DNA from: Notospermus geniculatus
Lineage: Eukaryota > Nemertea > Pilidiophora > Heteronemertea > Lineidae
Direction of reading: 5' to 3'
Assembly: GCA_002633025.1 (NCBI GenBank)
Contig: NMRB01000017.1
Coordinates: 96,919-160,918, forward strand
DNA: 64,000 nt
The position numbers were made by a program, and so were the translations under genes. The notes under the pieces are model-generated. The model was not told the DNA's origin, ran no database searches, and saw only the letters and a program-made list of their open reading frames with translations. Below are positions 11,285-21,257 of the stretch, in pieces. The stretch's first letter is position 1; each line of letters opens with the position of its first letter.

Positions 11285-11414
11285 GGGGTAACGAGCATAA
11301 AGGGGTCGTTTCCCTACGTCAGGCCTAAGCCAGGCGTAGTGCTGTTCGCGGCACGAGCATTACGCTGGGTTTCGGACTGACGTAGGGTTAAGACCCCCTT
11401 ATGCTCGCTACCCC
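11285..11414. mobile_element. Palindromic MITE, family 1 copy B
   Basis: Same family as 8171-8307. The left arm GGGGTAACGAGCATAAAGGG is complementary to the right arm ending in CTTATGCTCGCTACCCC, with CCTACGTCAG blocks inside. It abuts, and apparently truncates, the second exon of the hAT transposase remnant. Confidence 0.75.
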
Positions 11415-11720
11415 TGGCCCTTAGCCTAGTCTTGATACGTTTCACTGAAACCCCTCTCGCAATCTGAAAGAAAATAGTCTTTAATATCATTTGCGTTTTA
11501 ATACGACACAGAAGAAAAGGTACCCAAACTCCCACAAGTCCAGATTTAATAGAATTAATATTGTGATGTGAGAAAGCGGGTTCTATACATACCAGCAGTG
11601 GACATCGGAATGACGAGTGCAGCGGCAGCAAGTTTGTGAAGATTTGGGTAGATCAGTGCGTTTATTCCCGGCTTCATCAGCTCCGCGAAGACAGAGCAGG
11701 TGTCTTTGTGCTTTCGTCCC
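11415..11720 (-). pseudogene. hAT transposase dimerisation region, two exons
   Basis: Minus strand. Exon A (about 11720-11593) encodes SVFAELMKPGINALIYPNL and then KLAAAALVIPMSTA. Exon B (11463-11415) continues DCERGFS, followed after a one-base shift by KRIKTRLR. Together they form the YPNLxxLA...PxSTAxCERxFS signature of the hAT C-terminal dimerisation domain. The gap 11464-11592 has a GTATGT donor and a TTTCAG acceptor, and removing it joins GCT-G|AT-TGC in phase, giving the expected aspartate codon. So a 129-bp intron is preserved. The one-base loss after the serine codon and the MITE at 11414 make the copy non-functional. Upstream catalytic regions are missing. Confidence 0.8.
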
Positions 11721-11847
11721 CATGCAGTTAATTCCCCTTCTCGTCTGTCTCTCTGGTATAATTCTTCTAACTAGTTTGGCTGCAGAATTTCTTTGGGATG
11801 TGGCGTTTTTGAAATCTTGGTCGATCACGTCCTCGGTCGGTATCATG
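11720..11847 (-). pseudogene. BEN-domain-like fragment
   Basis: Minus-strand frame beginning at ATG 11847. It reads PTEDVIDQDFKNATSQRNS, then AAKLVRRIIPERQ, then NCMG. It aligns by eye with the BEN-type exon at 20 kb (EQVNQDFHLATSMKNF, then ARLVKRMVPDPQ, then NC-stop-G). BEN domains typically show this NFxxxLVxxxF...NxxG pattern. Beyond NCMG the frame diverges and the hAT frame takes over, so the domain is cut. It is a decayed paralogue, not a gene. Confidence 0.5.
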
Positions 11848-11849
11848 GC

Positions 11850-12480
11850 TGGCATCGGGAAAGTCGGTGTGTGGAAAGGTAGTGGCCTCCTTGCTGTTGG
11901 TGGTGTACTCCTATTTCTTTCCCGGGGATTGATATCTTCCGAAAACCTAAACAGTATCTTTTCTCTCCAGTGGAATTCACCTTCCTCCGACAATAATCTG
12001 AACAACGGTGTAGGTTTACTCGATTTGTCAAAAGGAAGTGGTCCTCCAGAAGGGATTCCTGGCTTTGACTAACATTGGTCAATAATTACAAGAAAAAGGG
12101 TTCTTATCCTCTGGTGGGGTTGGGGCAGTGCCCTCTGGCAGTGGACACAGGTCTTTCCTTGGATGCCCATCTTCATCCTTCCTTGCTGGATGTAGTGCAC
12201 TCATACTGAAGACTTCCTCTGCCCACACGGCAAGCTCCCTGGCCGTTTCATCTTCGGTGAGGTCGTTTTGTATGGCATCGTACAGGAGTCGGTGTGGTTC
12301 CATATCCTTCTGCAGCACAGGCCATGCCAGTGGATCATCCGAAGACTTTCGGCAAATTCCATCCTGTAACAATACGTGTCCGCACCAAACACATCCTGCG
12401 TAATGTTGCAGAAGTAGGATTGGGTCCTCAAATCAAAATACTTCCCAACAATGTACTGGTGATTTGCGTGCCTGGAAAGG
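11850..12480 (-). pseudogene. Helitron Rep (HUH) N-terminal-domain remnant
   Basis: Minus strand, read in successive frames. First comes a QYIVGKYFDLRTQSYF segment, then RMEFAESLRMIHWHGL, which holds an H-x-H (HUH) pair. After a shift come AVWAEEVFSMSALHPARKDE and DLCPLPEGTAPTPPEDKNP, then SQESLLEDHFLLTNRVNLHR followed by CSDYCRRK. This order (an EF...HxH block, a WAxxxF...HPA block, a PPxGTAPxPPExKNP block and LTNRVNxHxCxxYC) matches the rolling-circle initiator part of animal Helitron proteins. Several frameshifts and the absence of the helicase domain show a dead 3'-truncated copy. Confidence 0.8.
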
Positions 12481-12630
12481 GTTAAAATCGGTTCATTGGG
12501 ACAAGCAACATGAATGCAAGCAAAATACTGTCAAACACCTAACTGAATAAAACAATACAACACAACACAACACAAAGGAACGGAACACAAGGAAAATGTT
12601 TAATGCATGCACAAATCAAACAATTTACAA

Positions 12631-12701
12631 AACTTTACGTGGAGTGGTTCGAGTCTCCGAATAGCAGTCAGAGGATCCCGGGTTCGAATCCCACTAGAGT
12701 T
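12631..12701 (+). repeat. tRNA-like sequence / pseudo-tRNA
   Basis: A 71-nt stretch with a perfect B-box core GGTTCGAATCC (12681-12691) and a 7-bp acceptor-like pairing of AACTTTA with TAGAGTT (one G-U). A GGAG/CTCC D-stem can be drawn, but the anticodon stem and T-stem are poor. It is most likely a tRNA-derived repeat or decayed tRNA. Confidence 0.4.
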
Positions 12702-12899
12702 GTCCCCTGAACCGGACAGTTCAATGTTCCTACTGTGCCAGGGTAGATTACAGTTCTATTGCACGAATAAACATGCCGTAAACACACGGTATGACATGAC
12801 CCTCATTATGACATCTCAGTTACAGATGTCAGTTAGGCCTAGAATCACTAGGGCTACTGTTTGAATTCACTACCCTTCTTAGGCCAACCGGAACTGGTA

Positions 12900-13465
12900 G
12901 TTCAGGCTTAAGTGTCCACAATCTATAAAAAAAGCTATTGAATACCTTGGTTGGATGACCAAAGCCAGCAATCTGCTGGGACATTCCGGAGCATTCCAGC
13001 TATTGTTGAGAACAGTGTGGTGCAGAGAGCACAGTGCCTGGAACTGTGACTGCACCATTCATTCACATGATGGCTCGAGCCGACAGGATCACAGAAGCTG
13101 GGTGTGTTTCGAAATTGGTCACCCAAGAAAACGGGGCAAAATTTCACTTTGAAATGATCATAAAGATTTGTGCCATTGATTTTCCAAAAATCGAATGTAG
13201 TATTTGATAATACAGTCCTTTAACTATTAGTTTCTCCATCTGAGATGTAGAGTGTACACTCATTTGAGGGAGGGTATCAAAAACTATTGAGCTTTCCAGT
13301 AAAAATCTATCGTTCCGTCCGACACCAACACTACTTTCTGCTGTCTGACTTTAAAGGGTTAATAGATCAATTAGTTTGCAGTGCCATAATGTAGAGCTCC
13401 ATGATACCTAGATCTGACATGAATATTGTAGAGTTTCAAGAGAAAGCCTTTCTCCAGTAGATAAA
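12900..13465. other. No gene recognised
   Basis: AT-rich sequence with short frames only. No repeat structure or family signature could be supported. Confidence 0.4.
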
Positions 13466-13727
13466 AGAATGGTGAAAATTTTCTGTTGGACGGAACACTT
13501 TTTGAAACACACCCAGCTGAAATTCGTGCATATTATCATCATCGTCCGGTACAACGCCATGTGCCTGCAGTGCCTCGATCACTGCACGCCCCGTGTACAT
13601 TATTGCGTGCATCACGAAGGCCTGCTGACGGCCTGTCGGGCGAACTACGCCGGCCCCGCTTCAGTGGGATTTTGTATCCCGTAAGTTGCGAATTACTTCG
13701 ATTCACCGGGCTATCATTGCCCCTCAC

Positions 13728-13829
13728 CTTATTCCCATTTCGGGCAGTCGAGGTTCCGAGCACAATAGAGGCCCCACTCGTGGTAATTTCATCATTTTTC
13801 GTTGAAATAACCGCGGTTCGCTCTGCCAT
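13728..13829 (-). CDS. Candidate first coding exon, unknown protein
   Basis: Weak candidate. An ATG at 13829 in good context (AAAATGG) opens MAERTAVISTKNDEIT and runs 34 codons to AAG followed by GTGAGG, a plausible splice donor. No downstream exon is convincing; a frame about 100 bp downstream reads ALQAHGVVPDDDDNMHEF but needs an unusually poor acceptor. The same frame is open upstream of the ATG as well, so the start is a choice. No family is recognised. Confidence 0.2.
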
Positions 13830-14236
13830 TTTAAGCAGCGGAATCAAAGAAGTCCGTTGAAAAAAGCACCCTGCTACCGCTGATTTCAACTCAGTGCAGC
13901 CTGTTCTGATTGTGAATGTGAACACTGCACTGCACACGTAGGCCAATTCGGGTAAGCGTTTTTTAAGATGCACCATCGTAACTTCACCCATGATGATTGC
14001 AACGTCATCAGAATGGTGGTGCTAATTTTAGAATTGCACATGGGTTTTATTTACTGTTTTGGTGACCGAACATCTATGGGGCGCCTTTCCAACCAAGGGG
14101 TCTAACAAGGTAGGCCTATCTATATCTTGATTCAACAAGGATTGTAGGCAAATCATGTCGTATTAACCCTCCCACCCATGGCTGAGGGGTCTAATAAGAT
14201 ATCATTTCCATTCACCAACAAGGGCTATCATGTGTT

Positions 14237-15106
14237 GGCTGAGCCATAACAACGCAGCAACAATCGTCCATTTCATGCTTGAAATTTATTTACACTATTT
14301 ACACTATTTACATGACGATGCATTTCGGTAGCTGAACATCTACCCTCTTCAGGTTTTGATAGTGGAATGGCAAAAAATTTACCTTTTTGACATACATTTA
14401 TAATGTGTACATACTAAGAAGTAGCTGGGTTATACATGTAAGAGATTACAAGAGATTAAGAAATAACAAGGGATTAAGAATCAAAAGGATTAAAATAATT
14501 GGAGTGTGTACAAAGAACCACTATTGAAAAGCTGCTTATTCAAGGGGGGTTTCTGAAATTTGATATGTATCCCTTCTTTAATAAGACAATCAAAGTCTGA
14601 TCTGGCAGTGTCAATGATAGAAAAACAGTCGGGAGGGGGGAGGGATTGACAGGTGGAGCAAACATTGAGATGTTGCCTGATTGCTGATGATGTTTGAGAG
14701 GAAGTGCTTCCTTGCCAGATCAGACTTTGATTGTCTTATTAAAGAAGGGATACATATCAAATTTCAGAAACACCCCTTGAATAAGCAGCTTTTCAATAGT
14801 GGTTCTTTGTACACACTCCAATTATTTTAATCCTTTTGATTCTTAATCCCTTGTTATTTCTTAATCTCTTGTAATCTCTTACATGTATAACCCAGCTACT
14901 TCTTAGTATGTACACATTATAAATGTATGTCAAAAAGGTAAATTTTTTGCCATTCCACTATCAAAACCTGAAGAGGGTAGATGTTCAGCTACCGAAATGC
15001 ATCGTCATGTAAATAGTGTAAATAGTGTAAATAAATTTCAAGCATGAAATGGACGATTGTTGCTGCGTTGTTATGGCTCAGCCATTGCTTTAACTCTGAA
15101 CCAAAA
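14237..15106. mobile_element. Inverted pair of Penelope-like element 3' ends
   Basis: Two arms of 372 bp (14236-14607 and 14713-15084) are reverse complements with essentially one visible mismatch, separated by a 105-bp loop. Each arm reads outward from a coding end. In the right arm, a plus-strand frame 14681-14830 ends SDFDCLIKEGIHIKFQK, then LNKQLFNSGSLYTLQLF-stop; the left arm has the mirror copy ending at 14490. The FDCLIxE...P.LNxQ...LF-stop pattern is what I know from the GIY-YIG end of Penelope-like retroelements. A 12-bp direct repeat CTATCATGTGTT flanks the unit (14225-14236 and 15107-15118). Such inverted, 5'-truncated copies with variable target duplications are usual for Penelope-like elements. 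Confidence 0.65.
14968..14997 (+). ncRNA. Hammerhead-ribozyme-like core (candidate)
   Basis: In the 3' untranslated part of the right arm, CTGAAGA (fits CUGANGA) is followed by a 5-bp stem GGTAG/CTACC with an 8-nt loop and then GAAA. A mirror copy lies on the minus strand at 14323-14352. Penelope-like elements are known to carry hammerhead motifs. A clear stem III and a permitted cleavage triplet are not obvious, so this is a candidate core only. Confidence 0.3.
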
Positions 15107-15462
15107 CTATCATGTGTTCTTCCCACGAAAGTGTCTAATAAAACATCAACTCAATTTACCAAGGATTATAGGTCTAGTATATGTATATGATATCTATACC
15201 TGCTACTTCACACTCCCTTGAGCTTGTGGGCAGTCTTCAAACCAATCAATTCTTGTTTGAAGTATTGATCAGTTTCTTCAGGTGCCAAGAATTATTAACT
15301 AACAATTTTTTTCTTGGACCTACAGTACCTTTTATGAAGTTTGTGGGGACTATCAAATTTGCTGGTAAGCAAATTTCAAAGTTCTAGCTGGAATCTGCTG
15401 CTGCTGCTACTGCACCCTTGTGGGTTCTGTTCCGCTGTCCGTGCTTCACAACGGCATCTTTT

Positions 15463-15588
15463 TTTACATTTGGTGTTCCGACTATGAACGCATCTGTGTC
15501 AGTTAACTGAGGCTGACCAGAATTCACCTTTGGGGTATACGTACCCTTGTAACCACGGCACAAAATTACACCACACCTTTACAACATA
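15463..15588 (+). repeat. 126-bp interspersed repeat, copy 1
   Basis: Nearly identical to 19286-19411 in the same orientation; one substitution is evident (GAGGCTGACC versus GACGCTGACC). It begins TTTACATTTGGTGTTCCGAC. High identity at a distance of 3.8 kb suggests a young dispersed repeat or a duplicated segment. Confidence 0.8.
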
Positions 15589-15689
15589 GCCTCCCACCTC
15601 TTCATAGCCTAAGGATGGCTTTTATGACTGCTGTTTTTTGAGGGGCAGAGTCATTGGGCACGGTGCCATGGTTTAATTCGAGCCCTGCT

Positions 15690-16220
15690 TTTCAACAAAG
15701 AGGCGGTCGAAAATTGGTCTGTGCGACGCTGGCAGGAACGGTAAGGCCAGTAGCTTTCTGATATACTTGTGTGACACGTCATCCTTCATGTACACCGTCT
15801 GCAACCTGAGTTCTTGCACCTTCCGCCATACAGCCTGTGAAATAGGCACCCTTTAATTTCAACCTGGGTAAAACGTCGGGGAACTCGCGCCACATTGCTG
15901 CCTCAAAGTCGATGACGATTCGTCTTACGCAGGTGGTGCCGGAAGAATTTCCGAAATTTTCTTCATTACCTTCTTACAGTCTTTCTTACTCTTTCCGTTC
16001 ATGAAGCAGAACAATAACGGCAGCTGCTTTTCGTGGTCGTCACTGCGCAGGAATGAATGTATGGAAAAGAGTTGCTTGAAGGGGGCACGCACAAGCTTAA
16101 AAGTCGTCTATAAACCATGTCTTTGCCTTGACAAGAAGGTCCAATTTTTGCAAAAAGGATATGTCGGCGTTTCTTCGTGAATACTTCGGTGCGGTAGAAA
16201 TCGTCTGGTAAGTGTTCCAT
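15690..16220 (-). pseudogene. MULE-type transposase catalytic-region remnant
   Basis: Minus strand, several frames. It starts with MEHLPDDFYRTEVFTKKRRH, then (shifted) [11 protein letters not shown], corresponding to the WYxDGTF block that holds the first acidic residue. Further on is [20 protein letters not shown] followed by LPRLKLKGAYFTGC. RRIVIDFExAxW...LPxxxLKGCYFH is the second-acidic-residue region of MULE/FLYWCH-linked transposases. The His of the CYFH-type box has been altered here. Frameshifts and stops make it non-functional. It retains precisely the part missing from the related copy at 51.6-52.8 kb. Confidence 0.75.
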
Positions 16221-16660
16221 GGCTAAACTGAAATCGTGATGGGATGGTGGGTTTTTCCGGTTTTATCTCATCTTCTTATCAGCTCACTTGTCAGACTCAG
16301 AGTTCATCTTTTGTATATTTTAGGCCTAGGCATAGCTATATTACTTAGGCATGTTAGGTCTATAGCTATCCATATACTCTTTACGGATAAAGGTTTGTCA
16401 CAACGGCATCTTTTTAGCTACGCTGGTCTTTAGCCAGCGTAGCTTTACAAATGACCCTTGCTCTCTTCGAGCCACTAATGGCTTTAACGTTACGAGAAAG
16501 TAGTGCCAAAGAGGACCCCCGTAATCTGTCACTTCTTGCTTGACGACCTAACTACGCCAAAATTTGTAATGGCTTGAAATGACTTTTGAAGTCATTTGAA
16601 ATGACTTGAATACGAAATCACCAGATAAAAATACACTCACGATATAGTCCTAACCTACTA

Positions 16661-18223
16661 TGGGCGGTTATGTCCGCAACTAATATTCAGTGTACAGAAG
16701 ATTTATTTGTAAGCCTGAAACGCATTTCTATGCCTAAAGCGTTAATTCTATAACCTGAAACGAATATGTGTGACTCGCGAGATTTCTCTGTACCTAATAA
16801 CAGATATAAATCCCGCGAGTTTAAACGCACAAAACAAAACGCGTATATAATCAGGGCGACTCCTATAACCGCTGTCGGATGTTATTGCTGTCGCGTATAA
16901 GAACTGTCGGATAAGAGCTGTCGGATAAGGTTCCGAGCACTGCCAAAAGGCGGCGCTCGTGTCGAACAAATTTATTATTACTGCTATGAGCGACATTTTA
17001 TTCCCACGTGCGCGCATTTTGACATGATCTTTGCAGGCCGGTTGAGGAGGTTCATTTGCGTACAGCCAATCAAAATAAAGAGAGGTACGTGACGTCATGA
17101 TTCATATACACGTGGTTGGAAAATGGCGCGCGGAACACAAATGCTAAACACACTTGACGCACCCAGCAGCACGCCGCCCGCCTGCCGTGCATTAGGCTTT
17201 TATGATCATATGATTGTTCATAAGCCTATGGTGTCGGGGCTATACATCGCTTATGTTTGCACTAGGCCTAAGATTCATAGAGGCTAATGTGAGTGTCATA
17301 CTACTACCATAACTGCTATGCGGTGCTGAGGTCACTGGCATTTTTACTTTTTACTGGCTGCAGACGGCATATTTCGAGGTCAAATTGGGTGTGGAAATTG
17401 TTGGGCAACAGAGTGAAGCTGTGAAATTAAGTAGGCCATGTATAAGATCTAAACACCCATCTGTTCTGAATATCGTTTTTGCTCATATATGGTTGGAAAT
17501 TCTAGCATTTCCCCGGAGAACCTTATTGTAACCAATGGTCGCAAGGTACATCCATCAGTGTTCTCGCCAGGACTTCCAGGGCGGTACCACCCTGTTCAAA
17601 ACTTCACAGGACATTTCACCACCCTGTCAAGCGCGTGTCCAGAGGGGGTCCGCCCCCCCCCCCGCTCGCGAAGGCCATTTTTTTACCCGTGTCATTTCCC
17701 CGGTCATTTCAAGCAAGCACAAATGACAGTGCAGGGAGAGGGGCAAGTAGGTGAAGGGGTTCTCGAACTTCGGACCCCTGCCCAAGGGGAGGGTTGGGCA
17801 CCGGCCTTTTGCAGTAACTATACTAGGCCTAACATGCCTAATCAGCCTAGGATCAACGTCTAACACTGTAGCAAAACATGCCTTTAGACTTGCTAAGTCT
17901 CCGTGTGTTCGTCGCATTCCTTCACGTCCCGCCGCCTGGAGCGCCGCCTTTTGGCAGTGCTCGGAACCTTATCCGACAGTTCTTATACGCGACAGCGATA
18001 ACATCCGACAGCGGTAAAATAGTAGTCGCCCTGATTATACATACGCGTTTTGCTTTGTGCGTTTAAACTCGCGGGAATTATATCTGTTATTAGGTACAGA
18101 GAAATCTCGCGAGTCACACATATCCGTTTCAGGTTATAGAATTAGCGCTTTAGGCATAGAAATGCGTTTCAGACTTACAAATAAATCTTCTGTACACTGA
18201 ATATTTGCGGACATAACCGCCCA
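16661..18223. mobile_element. Non-autonomous DNA transposon with ~290-bp TIRs
   Basis: The left arm 16661-16958 and right arm 17939-18223 are reverse complements with modest divergence; the left arm has a small internal duplication. The tips are TGGGCGGTTATGTCCGCAA. TACTA occurs directly outside both tips, consistent with a 5-bp target duplication, but the flanks are CTA-rich so the exact length is uncertain. The ~980-bp interior shows no transposase-like frame, so the element would depend on a partner. Confidence 0.8.
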
Positions 18224-18796
18224 TACTACTAGCCTCAAAAATCACCCGGATTTCATGCAGAAATATCTTCTCAGAGTGTGGCTTTTCACTATCTGTCTTG
18301 ATTTGATTACTATCTCTCGACTATCACGATATTTACGCATTTTTGTCAGTATCATTTTCGCGGATCAATACCTGAATACAGTGTGCAGTCCCGCCCCTCT
18401 GTGACGTCTTGTGTGGTGTCATGAATTTTTAGACCGTGGACACGTGTTCTTTGTCCTACCTGTCCTTTTAACCCCTGTTTGGCTACTCCACTCACATGCT
18501 GGGAAATTAATAATTCGTAAGAGATACTGGCTGTTCCACTCTTATACCCATGAGATGATTCACATCATGAAGGGGAACTCTCTGCAGAGGAGTGTCTTTC
18601 CTTTTCCATCTGCATATGGTTGTCCGTCTGTCCGTCCGTCCACCCTTCCATTTATGGAATGCTGAGACAGATTAATGTAACTGTCCTTTTATTAACTCTT
18701 TATTGACTACTCCACTCTCAGTACCCTGGGATCACAGAGAATATAGCCTTTGGCCTACACTGGCACATGTTGTTTACCTTTCCTTTAACCCTCTGT

Positions 18797-19050
18797 TGAC
18801 CCACCTTTATGACCTACTGACCTCCATAAAGACCACTAGAGTTAAGGTAGTCGTGTTTGGTATCAAACTGAAGCTTATGAAGACTAGATTCTATCTGACC
18901 CATTTTCATGACCTACTGACCTAATTCAAGACCGCGACGGCTAAGACAGTCGTGTTTGGTGTCAAATTAAAGCTGCTGAAGATTAGATTCTATCTGACCC
19001 ACTTAAAGATCACTATACTAAGCTACACGTAGATCACTATACTAAGCTAG
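18797..19050. repeat. ~99-bp tandem repeat, two copies plus a 20-bp repeat
   Basis: GACCTACTGACCT recurs at 18811 and 18910, and AGATTCTATCTGACCCA at 18886 and 18984, giving a period of about 99 bp with roughly 80% similarity by eye. AGATCACTATACTAAGCTA is then duplicated near 19006-19050. Confidence 0.65.
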
Positions 19051-19285
19051 TCGCGTAATTTTGGGCCGTACTTGACGATCGTTGTGGCAGAAGCAATTTG
19101 ACTGTCTGATGGCCGGCCCACAGGTCTGACGCTAGGCATTTCGAGAGTTGTGACAGATTCTAAACAAGGAACTTTGTAGTCGGAATGCTAACCCTAACCC
19201 TCACATTGCCAACGAACACAACAGAGCCCCCGAATATGTTTAAATTGTGTGACAGCCCGGCTGTCCAGGCCGTCAGGCCTCTAGT

Positions 19286-19411
19286 TTTACATTTGGTGTT
19301 CCGACTATGAACGCATCTGTGTCAGTTAACTGACGCTGACCAGAATTCACCTTTGGGGTATACGTACCCTTGTAACCACGGCACAAAATTACACCACACC
19401 TTTACAACATA
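19286..19411 (+). repeat. 126-bp interspersed repeat, copy 2
   Basis: Partner of 15463-15588, same orientation, one visible difference. The flanks are unrelated, which favours dispersal over a local tandem event. Confidence 0.8.
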
Positions 19412-19544
19412 ACATGATAAAGGTGAGATGTATGCAAACTGAATCTGGAGTGGCTTTTTTATCCTTCCTGAACGAAGTGAATGTTGAACTCTCAGCAGGA
19501 GAGACAGTCAACTACACATAGGCCTACTGAGAACTGAGACCCTA

Positions 19545-19685
19545 GCCACCTAGTGGCCAAGTCAAGAATCGAATCAGACCGAAACTTGGTGTTATAGGTC
19601 ATATGACCTAGGGGTATATGTACCAAGATTCAGATCAATAGCTTCAGCGCCAGCGGTTACAAAACGTGCCCTGCTAACGGCCAAC
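19545..19685 (-). repeat. Interspersed repeat R, copy 1 (minus)
   Basis: The reverse complement reads ...TGATCTGAATCTTGGTACAT, then a TAGGTCATATGACCTA block, then TCTGATTCGATTCTTG, matching copies at 33690-33830 and 36612-36790. It contains a conserved ...GACCxxxAGGTGGC-type end. This is the older repeat into which the transposon at 33.8 kb has jumped. Confidence 0.65.
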
Positions 19686-19795
19686 GACGGATGCTGCACC
19701 AGAGCTCACCAGAGGTGAGCTAATGACATGTAAGATGAGACACGACAAAAGAACTTACCGGTAATACATGTATGTCGTTTCCATACATATAGTCT

Positions 19796-19896
19796 GGGGC
19801 CTGTTTCATAAAGTGGCTTTAAACTGATGGTACCTTTAATCAAATGGAAAGCGTATAATGGTACCTTTAACTTAAAGTCACTTTATGTAACAGGCA
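19796..19896. mobile_element. MITE, family 2 copy A
   Basis: About 100 bp, palindromic. The left arm GGGGCCTGTTTCATAAAGTG is complementary to the right arm AAAGTCACTTTATGTAACAGGC; internal ATGGTACCTTTAA words are also inverted. Related copies are at 36493-36600 and, as a single arm, 46167-46245. Confidence 0.7.
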
Positions 19897-20072
19897 GGAA
19901 ACAGATTAGGAAATAACGTACATGTATGTATGGGTAGCAAAAATAGATAAAAGAAGGAAGCGCATTCTGTACAGGTTCGTCTCTTGTTCAAAAGTTTTAG
20001 TCCTAAGAAGGACTCTTTGTAGGTTCGTACCGGGTATACCGGTGCAAAGGATGATCTGCAGGGTAAGGGTTC

Positions 20073-20736
20073 TCACGACTTGCGGCACATTGTATCGATT
20101 GCTTTGATGATTTCTGGGAGCTCTTTCTGTCTGCTTGACTCTGGGATGCCATACTTCGTCCAGACTCTCTCCTTCACAAATTCGATAATTTCTTGTGGAA
20201 CCGGTTGCTTCCCCAGGACACCCTAGCAATTCATTTTCTGTGGATCTGGGACCATTCTTTTGACCAATCGTGCCACGAAGTTCTTCATTGATGTTGCCAG
20301 GTGAAAATCTTGGTTAACTTGTTCATCTGTCAGGAGGAGTTCTTGGGTTGATGGTAGTAGTGCATGTACCGGTATCTCTCTGTGCGGTGTTGGTGGATGG
20401 ATGTCGGTGTCGAAATCGAATTGTTGATACGTGTTGTCTCCGTAAGGGTTGTAGATGTCAAATTCTTGGTAAGTTTCATTTCCGTAGTGGTCGAAGGGGT
20501 CAAAGGCTTCCATGTCCATGTAATATCCTCGATTCTGTTGATGAAGTTGTTCCGAAAGTGCTTGTATCATGTTCCCTTGATTTTCTATCGTTGCCTGCAT
20601 TTTGATGATCATCTCCATCACGACCGCCTGGTCTCTGGATGAGGGTTTGCATGTCTCCAGCTGCCGTCTTCTCCCTCTCTTCCACTGTCGTATTGCTTTG
20701 TCAAATTGCTTTGTTACATTTTTCTGCCAGCATTTC
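20073..20736 (-). pseudogene. BEN-domain protein, terminal exon with in-frame TAG
   Basis: Minus-strand exon. It starts after a TTTTTACAG acceptor and encodes a basic KCWQKNVTKQFDKAIRQWKR segment, a likely coiled coil (VVMEMIIKMQATIENQG region), an acidic/tyrosine-rich linker with YQEFD and YQQFD repeats, then a BEN-like domain: NQDFHLATSMKNFVARLVKR, MVPDPQKMNC, and after the TAG GVLGKQPVPQEIIEFVKERV up to a final ...DTMCRKS stop at 20073-20075. BEN domains act in DNA or chromatin binding in the nucleus. The TAG (20223-20225) lies inside the domain and 49 sense codons follow in frame. The related fragment at 11.8 kb has ATG (Met) at the same site. It is either a recent nonsense allele, an assembly error, or readthrough. 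Confidence 0.6.
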
Positions 20737-21257
20737 CTGTAAAAAGGCAAAGGAAATTTCGATTAGTTACTTTAATTAGACTCTCTAAATTAGTGAGGAA
20801 ATGTCAGTAATCAGCATCCTTTTCTGATTCAAGCCAATTTGAGTTTGAATTAGCAATTAGCTTCCTCCTTTGTAGGCCTACCTGAGGAGTTTTGTTGCTC
20901 AGTATCAGCTTGGAGGAATTACACAATGCAATTCTTCCAAGGTGTCAGCAATTGAGCATTGTCTGTGTACGGTGGAGTATTTGATACATGTATTTCTGAA
21001 ACACAACAGAGGGGAAACGCAAGATGGCGCGCAACTGAAGTGGTAAACTTTATAATGCAACGACACTACAATATATTAAACTTAATATCTAAATCTCAAA
21101 ACCTGTCAATGATGGACAGTAAATCCACATGAAATTACAATCGAAAAACTGCATCTTTTCACCAGCTGCTAAAATCTCCGTTAGAAGCTTCTTCCCCGCA
21201 ATCTTCACCGTGTGCGAAAACCGACTTATTTCTCTTCAAAACCAGTCAGTTACTTAC

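Noticed and set aside
11700-11850. BEN-like and hAT reading frames as one continuous fusion protein
   Set aside because: They lie in different frames with no splice signals between them, so they are better explained as adjacent remnants.
12631-12701. Functional tRNA gene
   Set aside because: The acceptor stem and B box are good, but the anticodon and T stems do not form and the A box is poor.
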